Shown here piece by piece: positions 43,269-52,478 of a stretch of 64,000 bases of DNA; position 1 is the first letter of the stretch; the number at the start of each line of letters is the position of its first letter. This DNA comes from Agrobacterium sp. a22-2. GTDB lineage: Bacteria > Pseudomonadota > Alphaproteobacteria > Rhizobiales > Rhizobiaceae. The notes below the pieces were generated by a model, which searched no databases, was not told the origin of the DNA, and saw nothing but the letters and a program-made list of their open reading frames with translations. The translations under genes were made by a program, and so were the position numbers. The DNA lies in contig NZ_JAAXMM010000003.1 in the NCBI RefSeq assembly GCF_012276985.1, forward strand, positions 248,001 through 312,000, in the 5' to 3' direction.

Positions 43269-44557
43269 GTCGGGCTCCCGGGTGTCACCTTCATGCCGGC
43301 ATAGGCGCCTTGCGGTGCGGTGAGGACGATGTCTCCGCTCTGCGCGCCGCCCGTCACTTCGACACGAGTTCCACCGATCCGGCCAAGTGTGACGGAGCGC
43401 CAGAAGGCCCGCCCGCCGGCCACGACCCAGAGTCCGGCGACGCCATCCTTGCGGCTGATGGCGGAAGACGGCACGGAAAGGGCCGCCGCCCGGCTATCGA
43501 TCGTAATGCGCGCCGAACCGCGCTGACCGATCGCCCAATTGTCGGGCAGTTCGTCGAGCGTGATGTCCACGGTGAATTCGCGGGTTTCCGGATCGACCTC
43601 GCGACTGAGACGCAGCACCTGGCCGGAAATCGGACGGTCGGGCTGCGATGTGAAGGTCATGACCGCGCCCTGCTTCTTGCGCACAGAAGCGATCGCACTC
43701 TCGTCGAAGCGCACGGTCAGCACGATCGTCGCGGGGTCGGCGATCTGCACGATCTGAGACCCGGGCGTCACCACATCGCCGGGATTGTGATTGCGGGCAA
43801 TCACCATGCCGTCAAAAGGCGCGCGGATGATCGCGTCCTGCAGCTTCGAGCGGTTGAATGCGGCTGTGGCGCTTGCCGATGCCGCCTGCGCCCTGGACTG
43901 TTCGACAGTCGCCGCTGCACGCCGCAGATCTGATTCCGCGGCCTTGAAGTCGGACAATGCCGAATCATAGGTCGACTGCGCTGTGTTTCCCTGCGGCAGG
44001 AGCGCCTTTTGTCTCTCCAGCGTCGTGGTAGCATGGGTCAACCCGGCCGCCGCTCGGTCGTGATCGGCCTGTGCGGCTTCCACGGCCCGATCGGCGGCGT
44101 CGCGCGATGCTTCGGCCGACGTCAACTGGCTTTCCAGGTCGTCCGAGGCAATTTCTGCGATGACTTGTCCCGATGTCACCCTGTCATTGCGATCGACTGC
44201 GACCGTGACCAGCAGTCCCTGGATCCTGGAACTGACCGAACTGCTGTTGATGGCCGACAGCGTCCCCGGCCCGCTGAGGTCGACCGTGAAGGGGCCGGGC
44301 GTAAGGGTGGTCAGCGGGACGTCATGCGGCATGAGATAGCGAAAGCCGACAAAGAGGGCGGCGGCGGCCAGCAGTGCGAGGCCGGCGCGAAGCACGGTCT
44401 TCGAAGTGTTCCTCGGCCGTGACTGAGGTCGCTGCCGCGCAAGCGGCGGGCTGAGGCCCTCCACGGCCCGGCTGGGGCCATGGGCAACCAAGGGCCTTGC
44501 CGAGCGCGCGTCTGCCGATCCCTGCTCGGTCTTGCTCGATTGAATCTCCAGGGCCAT
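43265..44557 (-). CDS. Periplasmic adaptor (HlyD/MacA/DevB-like)
   Basis: A membrane-fusion protein of 430 residues from ATG 44557, or 447 from GTG 44608; neither start has a clear ribosome site. After about 70 polar residues comes one membrane helix (LRAGLALLAAAALFVGFRYL), then a split lipoyl domain (SRIQGLLVTVAVDRNDRVTSGQVIAEI and IIRAPFDGMVIARNHNPGDVV) around an alpha-helical hairpin (about 150-250), and beta-barrel and membrane-proximal domains. Together with the FtsX permease and ATPase it forms a trans-envelope exporter; DevABC and MacAB homologues export glycolipids, peptides or toxins. No outer-membrane TolC gene is nearby. Confidence 0.87.
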   Translation of the reverse strand: MALEIQSSKTEQGSADARSARPLVAHGPSRAVEGLSPPLARQRPQSRPRNTSKTVLRAGLALLAAAALFVGFRYLMPHDVPLTTLTPGPFTVDLSGPGTLSAINSSSVSSRIQGLLVTVAVDRNDRVTSGQVIAEIASDDLESQLTSAEASRDAADRAVEAAQADHDRAAAGLTHATTTLERQKALLPQGNTAQSTYDSALSDFKAAESDLRRAAATVEQSRAQAASASATAAFNRSKLQDAIIRAPFDGMVIARNHNPGDVVTPGSQIVQIADPATIVLTVRFDESAIASVRKKQGAVMTFTSQPDRPISGQVLRLSREVDPETREFTVDITLDELPDNWAIGQRGSARITIDSRAAALSVPSSAISRKDGVAGLWVVAGGRAFWRSVTLGRIGGTRVEVTGGAQSGDIVLTAPQGAYAGMKVTPGSPT

Positions 44558-44608
44558 TGTCCTGTTGTCCGCTTGATCCGTTGGTCGTTTTTGTCTGGAG
44601 AAATTCAC

Positions 44609-45460
44609 GAAACCTTTGCCTTGCCGATGGCCGCTTCCTGGAGAAGTAAAGGCTTGCCGCAGCCGTTGCGCGTCATGTCGTGCTCCCCGTTGGGTGTGGG
44701 CTTTGTCTGTTGACCTGACCGTTAGTGCTGCCGCTCTTGCCGCGCGGCCGCCGGGTCAGGTGCCTTGTGGGGCGATGGCAAAGTTGGGCCGTGTTTGTCT
44801 TGGCCGGATGGGCGGCCGGTTGCATTTTGTAATGTTACGTTTGCGCGTGTAACGGTTTTTGATGTTCGGATTCGATCCTCCGGACACTTGGGCATATTTT
44901 TGTCGTGTTATGGGTAGCGCGAAGACAGCGTCGATCTGCAGACGGGGATGCTGATCCGCATGATCGTCGATTCGTCTTTCTCAACGGGAGGGGGGTGGCG
45001 ACGATTTCGCCGGACGACCAGGGTCTGTCCGGGGCGGGCAGGATCGTTGCGGTCTCACGATTGAAGCCGCCCTTGACGGCGAAAACCAAGGAAATTGCGG
45101 CGGTTCACCCTGTCCTTGGCACCGAAGGCCGGCCGCTGACGGCACGAAATAGGGCTAGAATTGTTCCAATTTAGCCAATTCTGTCGAATTATCGGCTAAT
45201 TCACAGCGAAATTCGGGCATAAAATCTCTTTACAAGCAATTCTATGCAGGTAAGACGAAAGGAGTGTACCGGCCGGAGAGCTGGGCAGGGGATGACGTCT
45301 TGCAATCTGTTTCCTCAGTTTCTCCTCGTTGGTGCCGGGTGCGCTCCTTAAGGCGGCGGACCGGAACTTGCTTATTGCGCGTTTTCACACGCGTAGCGGA
45401 CTTTTTAAGAAAAACCGGCGGGGCCTCGTTGTACGGGATCCACGCCATCGGGAGAACAAC
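44609..45460. other. 850-base noncoding region between exporter and dpp operons
   Basis: I see no convincing gene here; open frames on both strands have low-complexity, antisense-like composition. Visible elements are GTTAC-N10-GTAAC at 44834-44853 and a TTAGCC...GGCTAA inverted repeat at 45171-45199 inside an AT-richer stretch that probably holds the dppA-like promoter. The size suggests a long leader or regulatory region for one or both divergent operons. Confidence 0.5.
45171..45199. promoter_or_regulatory. Inverted repeat upstream of the dpp-type operon
   Basis: TTAGCC (45171-45176) and GGCTAA (45194-45199) are perfect arms enclosing a second pair AATT...AATT. The element lies about 260 bases before the binding-protein ATG in the promoter region. 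It is a candidate operator; the regulator is unknown. Confidence 0.4.
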
Positions 45461-47056
45461 ATGAAGTACAAACTTGGGTTTGCCGCAGCTTTGCTCGCGG
45501 CCACGTTCATGTCGAGCGCCGTCAGCGCGAAGACTTTCGTATATTGCTCGGAAGCCTCGCCGGAAGGTTTCGATCCTGGCCTCTACACCGGCGGCCAGAC
45601 ATTCGACGCCGCTGCCCATACCGTCTACAGCACGCTTCTCGAATTCGAACCCGGCACGACCAACCCTGTCGCCGGTCTCGCCGAGAGCTGGGAAATCTCG
45701 GAAGACGGCACCGTCTACACCTTCAAGCTCCGTCCGGGCGTGAAGTTCCATACCACCGAATTCTTCACGCCGTCGCGCGAACTGAACGCTGACGACGTCG
45801 TCTTCTCGATCGATCGCCAGATCAACAAGAACAATGCCTGGAACCAGTATGTTGCTGGCGCCTCCTGGGAATATGCCGCCGGCATGGGCTTCCCGGAACT
45901 GATCAAGTCGGTCGAAAAGGTCGACGACCTGACGGTCAAGTTCACGCTGAACCGTTCGGAAGCGCCGTTCCTGGCCAACCTTGCCATGCCGTTCGCCTCG
46001 ATCATGTCGAAGGAATACACCGACAAGCTCGCTACCGACGGCAAGATGGAACAGCTGAACCAGATGCCGGTCGGCACCGGTCCGTTCACCTTCGTCGGCT
46101 ACCAGCAGGATGCCGTCATCCGCTACAAGAAGAATGCCGATTACTGGGGTGGCGCGCCGAAGATCGACGATCTCGTCTTCGCGATCACCACGGATGCCGC
46201 CGTTCGTTACCAGAAGCTCAAGGCCGGCGAATGCCACCTGATGCCATACCCGAACGCGGCCGACGTTGAAGCCATGAAGGCCGACCCGGCTCTGACCGTC
46301 GTCGAGCAGGAAGGCCTGAACGTCGCCTATCTCGCCTACAACACCACCCAGGCACCGTTCGACAAGCCGGAAGTGCGCAAGGCACTCAACAAGGCGATCA
46401 ACAAGGCAGCGATCGTCGACGCCGTGTTCCAGGGCATGGCAACGCCTGCCAAGAACCCGATCCCGCCGACGATGTGGTCCTACAACGAAGCCACTGTCGA
46501 CGATGCCTACGATCTCGACGCTGCCAAGAAGGAACTTGAAGCCGCCGGCGTCAAGGATCTGTCGATGAAGATCTGGGCTATGCCCGTCTCGCGTCCCTAC
46601 ATGCTGAACGCTCGCCGTGCGGCCGAAATCATGCAGGACGATTTTGCCAAGATCGGCGTCAAGGTCGAGATCGTATCCTACGAATGGGCCGAATATCTCG
46701 ACCGTTCGAAGGCCAAGGATCGCGACGGTGCGGCCATGCTCGGCTGGACCGGCGACAATGGCGACCCGGACAACTTCCTCGACACGCTGCTCGGCTGCGA
46801 AGCGGTGGGCGGTAACAACCGCGCGCAGTGGTGCAACAAGGAGTTCGACGCGCTCGTCAAGAAGGCCAAGATCACGTCCGACAAGGCCGAGCGCACCAAG
46901 CTCTACGAAGAAGCCCAGATCGTCTTCAAGCGCGAAGCGCCTTGGGCAACCCTGGACCATTCCCTCGCCGTCGTTCCGATGCGCAAGGAAGTGACCGGCT
47001 TCGTTCAGAGCCCGCTGGGTGACTTCACGTTCGAAAACGTGGATATCGCCGAATAA
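45461..47056 (+). CDS. dppA: Dipeptide/heme-type ABC substrate-binding protein
   Basis: A 531-residue family 5 binding protein. The signal peptide is residues 1-23 (MKYKLGFAAALLAATFMSS, cleavage after VSA). The mature start KTFVYCSEASPEGFDPGLYTGGQTFDAA is the DppA signature, and LGWTGDNGDPDNFLDTLLGC with GNNRAQWCNKEFD carries the Asp that binds the peptide amino group and a Cys pair. GGGAG lies before the ATG. Codon use is very even toward common GC-rich codons, suggesting high expression. It opens a dppABCDF-order operon, and a hairpin separates it from the permease genes. Confidence 0.92.
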   Translation: MKYKLGFAAALLAATFMSSAVSAKTFVYCSEASPEGFDPGLYTGGQTFDAAAHTVYSTLLEFEPGTTNPVAGLAESWEISEDGTVYTFKLRPGVKFHTTEFFTPSRELNADDVVFSIDRQINKNNAWNQYVAGASWEYAAGMGFPELIKSVEKVDDLTVKFTLNRSEAPFLANLAMPFASIMSKEYTDKLATDGKMEQLNQMPVGTGPFTFVGYQQDAVIRYKKNADYWGGAPKIDDLVFAITTDAAVRYQKLKAGECHLMPYPNAADVEAMKADPALTVVEQEGLNVAYLAYNTTQAPFDKPEVRKALNKAINKAAIVDAVFQGMATPAKNPIPPTMWSYNEATVDDAYDLDAAKKELEAAGVKDLSMKIWAMPVSRPYMLNARRAAEIMQDDFAKIGVKVEIVSYEWAEYLDRSKAKDRDGAAMLGWTGDNGDPDNFLDTLLGCEAVGGNNRAQWCNKEFDALVKKAKITSDKAERTKLYEEAQIVFKREAPWATLDHSLAVVPMRKEVTGFVQSPLGDFTFENVDIAE

Positions 47057-47074
47057 TAGTACTTTTTATCGGTG

Positions 47075-47111
47075 GCTTGCCGCGGAGTACGTTGCGTATT
47101 CCGCGGCAAGT
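47075..47111 (+). promoter_or_regulatory. Intercistronic hairpin between dppA and dppB
   Basis: CTTGCCGCGGA (47076-47086) and TCCGCGGCAAG (47100-47110) are perfect arms, extended by wobble and inner pairs to about 16 base pairs with a 5-base loop. It lies 18 bases after the dppA stop, with no U-tract. This fits mRNA stabilisation or partial termination that keeps binding protein in excess. Confidence 0.65.
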
Positions 47112-47216
47112 GCTTTATGAAGCGCCGCAAATGAAGTGAATGCACTTCTCCGGGCCACGGTCTGGCCAGCGCCGGTTTCGGGCGAAACAGACCCTATTGA
47201 ATTGAGCAGGTCCTCC

Positions 47217-48221
47217 ATGTTTGGCTTTTTCTTGCGGCGTCTGGCCGTCATGATCCCGACATTTGTCGGGGTATCGATCATCGCCTTCGCCTTTATCAGG
47301 CTGTTGCCGGGCGATCCCGTTGCACTGCTGTCCGGCGAACGGGTCATGTCGCCTGAGCGCCACGCCGAGATCAGCGCGCATCTCGGCCTCGACCGGCCTT
47401 TGGTCATTCAATATTTCGATTATCTGGGTGGCGTGCTGACCGGCGATTTCGGGTCGTCGATCGTCTCCAAGAGCCCCATTCTTGATCAGTTCCTGGCGCT
47501 GTTCCCGGCGACGGTCGAGCTGTCGCTCTGTGCCATCATCATCGCCATCCTGCTCGGCATTCCGGCCGGGGTGATTGCCGCCATCAAACGCGGCTCGTTC
47601 TTCGACCAGTCGATGATGGGTGTTGCCCTGGTCGGCTATTCCATGCCGATCTTCTGGTGGGGCCTGCTGCTGATCATCCTGTTTTCCGGCATCCTGCAGT
47701 GGACGCCGGTATCGGGCCGCATTTCGCTGATGTTCTACTTCCCGCCGGTCACCGGCTTCATGCTGATCGATTCGCTGCTGTCGGGCCAGAAGGGCGCCTT
47801 CAGCTCGGCGCTCAGCCATCTGGTGCTGCCGTCGATCGTGCTCGCCACCATTCCGCTGGCCGTGATTGCCCGCCAGACGCGTTCGGCCATGCTGGAAGTG
47901 CTGTCGGAAGACTATGTCCGCACGGCACGTGCCAAGGGCCTGTCGCCGTTCCGCGTTGTCGGCATCCATGCGCTGCGCAATGCAATGATCCCGGTCATTA
48001 CCACGATCGGCCTGCAGATCGGCGTGATGCTGGCCGGCGCCATTCTGACCGAGACGATCTTCTCGTGGCCTGGCATCGGCAAATGGATGGTCGATAGCGT
48101 CTTCCGGCGCGACTATCCGGTGATCCAGGGCGGCCTGCTGCTGATCGCCGCGATCATCATGATCGTCAATCTCATCGTTGATCTGATGTATGGTCTGATC
48201 AATCCCCGTATCCGGCACTAG
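47217..48221 (+). CDS. dppB: ABC transporter permease DppB
   Basis: A 334-residue permease beginning MFGFFLRRLAVMIPTFVGVSIIAFAFIRLLPGDP, the classic DppB start. The EAA loop is YVRTARAKGLSPFRVVGIHALRN, and TETIFSWPGIGKWMVDS precedes the last helix. The ATG at 47217 gives the family start; a start at 47136 would add an unlikely tail. It comes 160 bases after dppA and 13 bases before dppC. Confidence 0.93.
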   Translation: MFGFFLRRLAVMIPTFVGVSIIAFAFIRLLPGDPVALLSGERVMSPERHAEISAHLGLDRPLVIQYFDYLGGVLTGDFGSSIVSKSPILDQFLALFPATVELSLCAIIIAILLGIPAGVIAAIKRGSFFDQSMMGVALVGYSMPIFWWGLLLIILFSGILQWTPVSGRISLMFYFPPVTGFMLIDSLLSGQKGAFSSALSHLVLPSIVLATIPLAVIARQTRSAMLEVLSEDYVRTARAKGLSPFRVVGIHALRNAMIPVITTIGLQIGVMLAGAILTETIFSWPGIGKWMVDSVFRRDYPVIQGGLLLIAAIIMIVNLIVDLMYGLINPRIRH

Positions 48222-48234
48222 AAGGAAAGCCCCC

Positions 48235-49155
48235 ATGGCCGATACACTCCCCACAAGCCAGCCCGCCGAAGCGGTATCGACGGCGGCGCTTCGCCGCCAG
48301 ATGCTGGCAGAGTTCTGGTTCTATTTCTCCGAAAACCGCGGTGCCGTCATCGGCCTGTTCGTCTTCGTCGCCCTGGTCTTCGTTGCGGTCTTTGCGCCGT
48401 TCATCGCGCCCCATTCGCCGTTCGAGCAGTATCGCGAATTCGTGCTGCTGCCGCCGTCCTGGCTCGAAGGCGGCAACCTGAGCTACCCGCTCGGCACCGA
48501 TCCGGTCGGCCGAGACATTCTCTCGCGCCTGATCTATGGCGCGCAATATTCGCTGTTCATCGGCGTGTTCGTTACCACCCTGTCGCTGACCACCGGCATC
48601 CTGATCGGCGTGATTGCTGGCTATTACCGCGGCTGGATCGATACGCTCATCATGCGTTTGATGGACATTATCCTGGCCTTCCCGTCACTGCTGCTGGCAC
48701 TTGTGCTGGTCGCCATTCTCGGACCAAGCCTGACCAATGGCATGATCGCCATCGCGATCGTGCTGCAGCCGCATTTCGTGCGCCTGACCCGTGCCGCGGT
48801 GATGGTGGAAAAGACCCGCGACTACGTGACCGCGTCACGCCTTGCCGGCGCTGGCCCGTTGCGTCTGATGTTCCGCACCATCCTGCCGAACTGTACCGCA
48901 CCGCTGATCGTTCAGGCGACCCTGTCCTTCTCCAACGCCATCCTCGATGCGGCAGCCCTCGGCTTTCTCGGCATGGGCGCCCAGCCGCCGGCACCTGAAT
49001 GGGGCACGATGCTGGCCGAAGCGCGCGAGTTCATCCTGCGCGCCTGGTGGGTCGTCACTTTTCCCGGTCTTGCCATCCTGATCACCGTTCTCGCCATCAA
49101 CCTGATGGGCGACGGCCTGCGCGATGCGCTCGATCCGAAACTCAAGAGGTCCTGA
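48235..49155 (+). CDS. dppC: ABC transporter permease DppC
   Basis: A 306-residue permease. FWFYFSENRGAVIGLFVFVALVFVAVFAPFIAP-like first helix (about 27-58), the periplasmic YPLGTDPVGRDILSRLIYGAQYS motif, EAA loop YVTASRLAGAGPLRLMFRTILPN and FLGMGAQPPAPEWGTML are all typical of DppC. The next ATPase gene starts one base after its stop. Confidence 0.93.
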   Translation: MADTLPTSQPAEAVSTAALRRQMLAEFWFYFSENRGAVIGLFVFVALVFVAVFAPFIAPHSPFEQYREFVLLPPSWLEGGNLSYPLGTDPVGRDILSRLIYGAQYSLFIGVFVTTLSLTTGILIGVIAGYYRGWIDTLIMRLMDIILAFPSLLLALVLVAILGPSLTNGMIAIAIVLQPHFVRLTRAAVMVEKTRDYVTASRLAGAGPLRLMFRTILPNCTAPLIVQATLSFSNAILDAAALGFLGMGAQPPAPEWGTMLAEAREFILRAWWVVTFPGLAILITVLAINLMGDGLRDALDPKLKRS

Positions 49156-49156
49156 C

Positions 49157-50008
49157 ATGGCGCTTCTGCAAATCGACCACCTGACCGTCGAATTCGAAAC
49201 CGCATCGGGCTGGTTCAAGGCCGTCGACGGCGTGTCGCTCTCGGTGGAGCCCGGCGAAGTGCTGGCCATCGTCGGCGAAAGCGGCTCGGGCAAATCCGTG
49301 GCGATGCTGGCGGTCATGGGCCTTCTGCCCTGGAACGCCAAGATCACCGCCGACCAGATGCTGTTCCAGGGCCAGGACATCCAAAACATCCCGGCCGCGG
49401 AACGGCGCAAGCTGATCGGCAAGGATATCGCGATGATCTTCCAGGAACCGGTCGCAAGCCTCAATCCGTGCTTCACCGTCGGCTTTCAGATCGAGGAAGT
49501 GCTGCGCATCCACATGGGCCTCGACAGGCAGGCGCGCCGGCAAAGGGCGATCGAACTGTTCAAACTGGTCGGCCTGCCCGATCCGGCCGAACGGCTCGGC
49601 CATTTCCCGCACCAGATGTCGGGCGGCCAGTGTCAGCGTGTGATGATCGCCATGGCGATCGCCTGCGATCCGAAGCTGTTGATCGCCGACGAACCGACCA
49701 CGGCCCTCGACGTGACGATCCAGAAGCAGATCCTCGACCTGCTGATCTCGCTGCAGATGAAGACCGGCATGGGCCTGATCATGATCACCCATGACATGGG
49801 CGTGGTGGCCGAAACCGCCGACCGCGTCATCGTGCAGTACAAGGGCCGCAAGATGGAAGAGGCCGACGTGCTGTCGCTGTTCGAAGCGCCGAAGAGCGCC
49901 TATACCAAGGCGCTGCTGTCGGCCCTGCCGGAAAATGCGACCGGCGATCGTCTGACCACCGTCTCCGACTTCATGTCCAATGCGCAGGCTGCGGGAGAAA
50001 ACGCATGA
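49157..50008 (+). CDS. dppD: ABC transporter ATPase DppD
   Basis: A 283-residue ATPase: Walker [10 protein letters not shown], signature MSGGQCQRV (Cys replaces the usual Arg), Walker [15 protein letters not shown] and switch His in MITHDMGVV. The C-terminal [13 protein letters not shown] motif is the oligopeptide-family extension, shortened. It overlaps dppF by 4 bases. Confidence 0.92.
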   Translation: MALLQIDHLTVEFETASGWFKAVDGVSLSVEPGEVLAIVGESGSGKSVAMLAVMGLLPWNAKITADQMLFQGQDIQNIPAAERRKLIGKDIAMIFQEPVASLNPCFTVGFQIEEVLRIHMGLDRQARRQRAIELFKLVGLPDPAERLGHFPHQMSGGQCQRVMIAMAIACDPKLLIADEPTTALDVTIQKQILDLLISLQMKTGMGLIMITHDMGVVAETADRVIVQYKGRKMEEADVLSLFEAPKSAYTKALLSALPENATGDRLTTVSDFMSNAQAAGENA

Positions 50009-50871
50009 GCGACACCCTGTCGAACGGCGCCAAGCCGATGCTCGAAATCCGCAACATCACCCGCGACTATCATGTGTCGAACGGTCTCTTCAAACCGGAA
50101 AAGGTCGTGCATGCCGTCAAGGGTGTGTCGTTCAAGCTGGAAGCCGGCAAGACGCTGGCGATCGTCGGCGAAAGCGGCTGCGGCAAGTCGACGCTTGCCC
50201 GCATCCTGACCTTCATCGATCCGCCAACGTCAGGCGACCTGCTGATCGACGGCAACCTGGTCGATACCCGTCCGGGCCATCTGGCCGCCGAAATGCGCCA
50301 GAAGGTGCAGATCGTCTTCCAGAACCCCTATGGCTCGCTCAATCCGCGCCAGAAGATCGGCGACGTGCTGGGCGAACCGCTGGCGATCAACACGTCGCTG
50401 TCGTCGGCCGAGCGTCGCGAAAAGGCGACCGAGATGCTGATCAAGGTCGGCCTCGGCCCTGAGCATTATAATCGCTATCCGCACATGTTTTCCGGCGGCC
50501 AGCGCCAGCGCATCGCCATTGCGCGCGCCCTGATGCTGAACCCGAAGCTGCTGGTGCTCGACGAGCCGGTTTCGGCACTCGATCTGTCAGTGCAGGCGCA
50601 GGTGCTGAACCTTCTGGCCGACCTGCAGGAAGAGTTCGGCCTGACCTATGTCTTCATCAGCCATGACCTGTCGGTGGTGCGCTATATCGCCGACGAGGTG
50701 ATGGTGATGTATTACGGCGAAGCGGTCGAATACGGCAGCCAGGAAGCGGTCTTCTCTGCTCCCCAGCACGACTATACCAAGCTGTTGTTCTCGGCGACGC
50801 CGAAGGCCGACGCCCAGTCGATCCGCGCCCGCATGGCCGCCAAGGCCGAGCGACTGGCCAAGGCTGGCTGA
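50005..50871 (+). CDS. dppF: ABC transporter ATPase DppF
   Basis: A 288-residue ATPase: Walker A GESGCGKST, Q-loop IVFQNPYGSLNPRQKIG, signature FSGGQRQRI, Walker B LLVLDEPVSALDLS, switch His in FISHDLSVV, and the family tail HDYTKLLFSATP. It ends the operon 10 bases from the convergent thiE stop, with no space for a separate terminator. Confidence 0.92.
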   Translation: MSDTLSNGAKPMLEIRNITRDYHVSNGLFKPEKVVHAVKGVSFKLEAGKTLAIVGESGCGKSTLARILTFIDPPTSGDLLIDGNLVDTRPGHLAAEMRQKVQIVFQNPYGSLNPRQKIGDVLGEPLAINTSLSSAERREKATEMLIKVGLGPEHYNRYPHMFSGGQRQRIAIARALMLNPKLLVLDEPVSALDLSVQAQVLNLLADLQEEFGLTYVFISHDLSVVRYIADEVMVMYYGEAVEYGSQEAVFSAPQHDYTKLLFSATPKADAQSIRARMAAKAERLAKAG

Positions 50872-50881
50872 GAACCGGGCT

Positions 50882-51508
50882 CTACGCTTCCGGGATCAAT
50901 AACCGGCGCCGCGCTTCGGTGCGGCCCAGCCATTGCCGCGTGCGCTCCTCGGGATCGGCGTTCAGCGTGATGTCGGTGACGACGGCGGCGCTGTCGGCGC
51001 CGGCCTCGAACACGCCATCGAGACGCTCTGGATTGAGCCCGCCGATCGCCACAAGCGGCAAGGATCCCACCCTCTGCCGCCAGTCGGCAAGCCTTGGCAA
51101 ACCCTGCGGTGCCCAGGGCATCTGCTTGAGGATCGTCGGATAGATCGGCCCGAGCGCGATATAGTCCGGCCCGGCGGCAAGAGCCACCTGCAGTTCCGCT
51201 TCATCATGGGTGGACAGGCCAAGCTTCAGCCCTGCCGCGCGGATGGCCGGCAGGTCTGCACCGGCCAGATCCTCCTGGCCGAGATGGACGAAATCGCAGC
51301 CCTCCTCGATGGCGATCCGCCAGTAATCGTTGATCACCAGCTGGCAGGCGTTTGCCGCGCAGACCACCTTGGCGCGGCGGATGTCGGCACGAATTTCAGC
51401 CTCGTCGCGATCCTTGATGCGCAATTGCACGAGCCGCACGCCAAGCGGCACCAGACGCTCGATCCAATCGGCGCTGTCGACGATGAGGTAGAAGGGGTCG
51501 AGGCTCAT
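50882..51508 (-). CDS. thiE: Thiamine phosphate synthase
   Basis: A 208-residue TIM-barrel enzyme joining HMP-diphosphate and thiazole phosphate to thiamine phosphate (EC 2.5.1.3). Motifs: [56 protein letters not shown] and [10 protein letters not shown] for phosphate binding. It is the last gene of thiCOSGE and overlaps thiG by 4 bases. Confidence 0.92.
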   Translation of the reverse strand: MSLDPFYLIVDSADWIERLVPLGVRLVQLRIKDRDEAEIRADIRRAKVVCAANACQLVINDYWRIAIEEGCDFVHLGQEDLAGADLPAIRAAGLKLGLSTHDEAELQVALAAGPDYIALGPIYPTILKQMPWAPQGLPRLADWRQRVGSLPLVAIGGLNPERLDGVFEAGADSAAVVTDITLNADPEERTRQWLGRTEARRRLLIPEA

Positions 51509-52278
51509 GAAAACACCGCCTTGCCGATCACGGGTGTCGAGGGTACTGCCATGTCGCGGGGTTCCAGCAGGCCGGCGCGATAAGCGTCGCGGCCGGCGGT
51601 GATGGCGTGGCCAAAGGCCTTAGCCATGGCGACCGGATCGCCGGCGCCGGCCACCGCCGTATTGAGCAGCACGGCGTCGAAGCCCAGTTCCATGACCTGG
51701 CAGGCATGGGAGGGGCGGCCGATCCCAGCGTCAACGATCAGCGGCACGTCTGGGAAGTGATGCCGCATGGTGCGCAACGCCGTGACGTTTTGCGGACCCG
51801 CGGCGCTGCCGATCGGCGCGCACCAGGGCATCAGCACCTCACATCCCGCGTCGATCAGCCTTTCCGCAACCACCAGATCGTCGGTCGTATAGGGAAAGAC
51901 CTTGAAGCCGTCGTCGCTCAAGGCTCTAGCCGCCTCTACGAGCGCAAAAACATCCGGCTGCAGCGTGTCGTGGTGGCCGATCACCTCCAGCTTGATCCAG
52001 TCTGTGCAGAAGACCTCGCGCGCCATCTTCGCGGTCAGCACGGCCTCAGACGCGCTATGGCAGCCGGCGGTGTTGGGCAGGACCCGCACGCCAAGACTGC
52101 GGATCAGCTCGAAGAACGCCCCGCCCGATTTGCCGCCGGCCGTCTCGCGGCGCAGCGAGACGGTGACGATGTCCGTGCCGGAGGCTGACACGGCCTCAGC
52201 CAGGACGGCAGGCGAGGGGTAGCGCGATGTGCCGAGCAGCAGGCGCGATCGAACCGTCGTTCCATAAAGGTCTAGCAT
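51505..52278 (-). CDS. thiG: Thiazole synthase
   Basis: A 257-residue TIM-barrel enzyme forming the thiazole phosphate from 1-deoxyxylulose 5-phosphate, dehydroglycine and ThiS thiocarboxylate. The Schiff-base Lys lies in DWIKLEVIG, with [10 protein letters not shown] at the start and [11 protein letters not shown] for phosphate binding. The ATG at 52278 is 2 bases after the thiS stop. The extra upstream open frame is antisense-like and excluded. Confidence 0.95.
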   Translation of the reverse strand: MLDLYGTTVRSRLLLGTSRYPSPAVLAEAVSASGTDIVTVSLRRETAGGKSGGAFFELIRSLGVRVLPNTAGCHSASEAVLTAKMAREVFCTDWIKLEVIGHHDTLQPDVFALVEAARALSDDGFKVFPYTTDDLVVAERLIDAGCEVLMPWCAPIGSAAGPQNVTALRTMRHHFPDVPLIVDAGIGRPSHACQVMELGFDAVLLNTAVAGAGDPVAMAKAFGHAITAGRDAYRAGLLEPRDMAVPSTPVIGKAVFS

Positions 52279-52280
52279 GA

Positions 52281-52478
52281 TCAGCCTCCCTGCATCGGCG
52301 ACAGGATCTCGATCCGGTCGTGGTGTCTGAGCGCATAAGTCGGGCGGTCTTCGCGGTGGATCAGTTCGCCGTTGACGGCGGTGGCCAGCCACTCGCCCTC
52401 GTATTCCAGGGCATGGAGCAGATCGGCGAGGGTCTTTGCCTGAACGGCCTGTTCTTCGCCATTGACGATGAAGGTCAT
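52281..52478 (-). CDS. thiS: Sulfur carrier protein
   Basis: A 65-residue ubiquitin-like sulfur carrier ending in the required Gly-Gly (ILSPMQGG). Its C-terminus is adenylated and thiocarboxylated to deliver sulfur to ThiG. The ATG at 52478 (MTFIVNGEE) overlaps the thiO stop by 4 bases; a TTG two codons upstream is less likely. Confidence 0.93.
   Translation of the reverse strand: MTFIVNGEEQAVQAKTLADLLHALEYEGEWLATAVNGELIHREDRPTYALRHHDRIEILSPMQGG

Noticed and set aside
44835..45174. Overlapping 84- and 89-codon frames in the long gap before dppA
   Set aside because: Composition is Arg/Ser/Pro-rich and both strands are equally open; no start signals or family resemblance.
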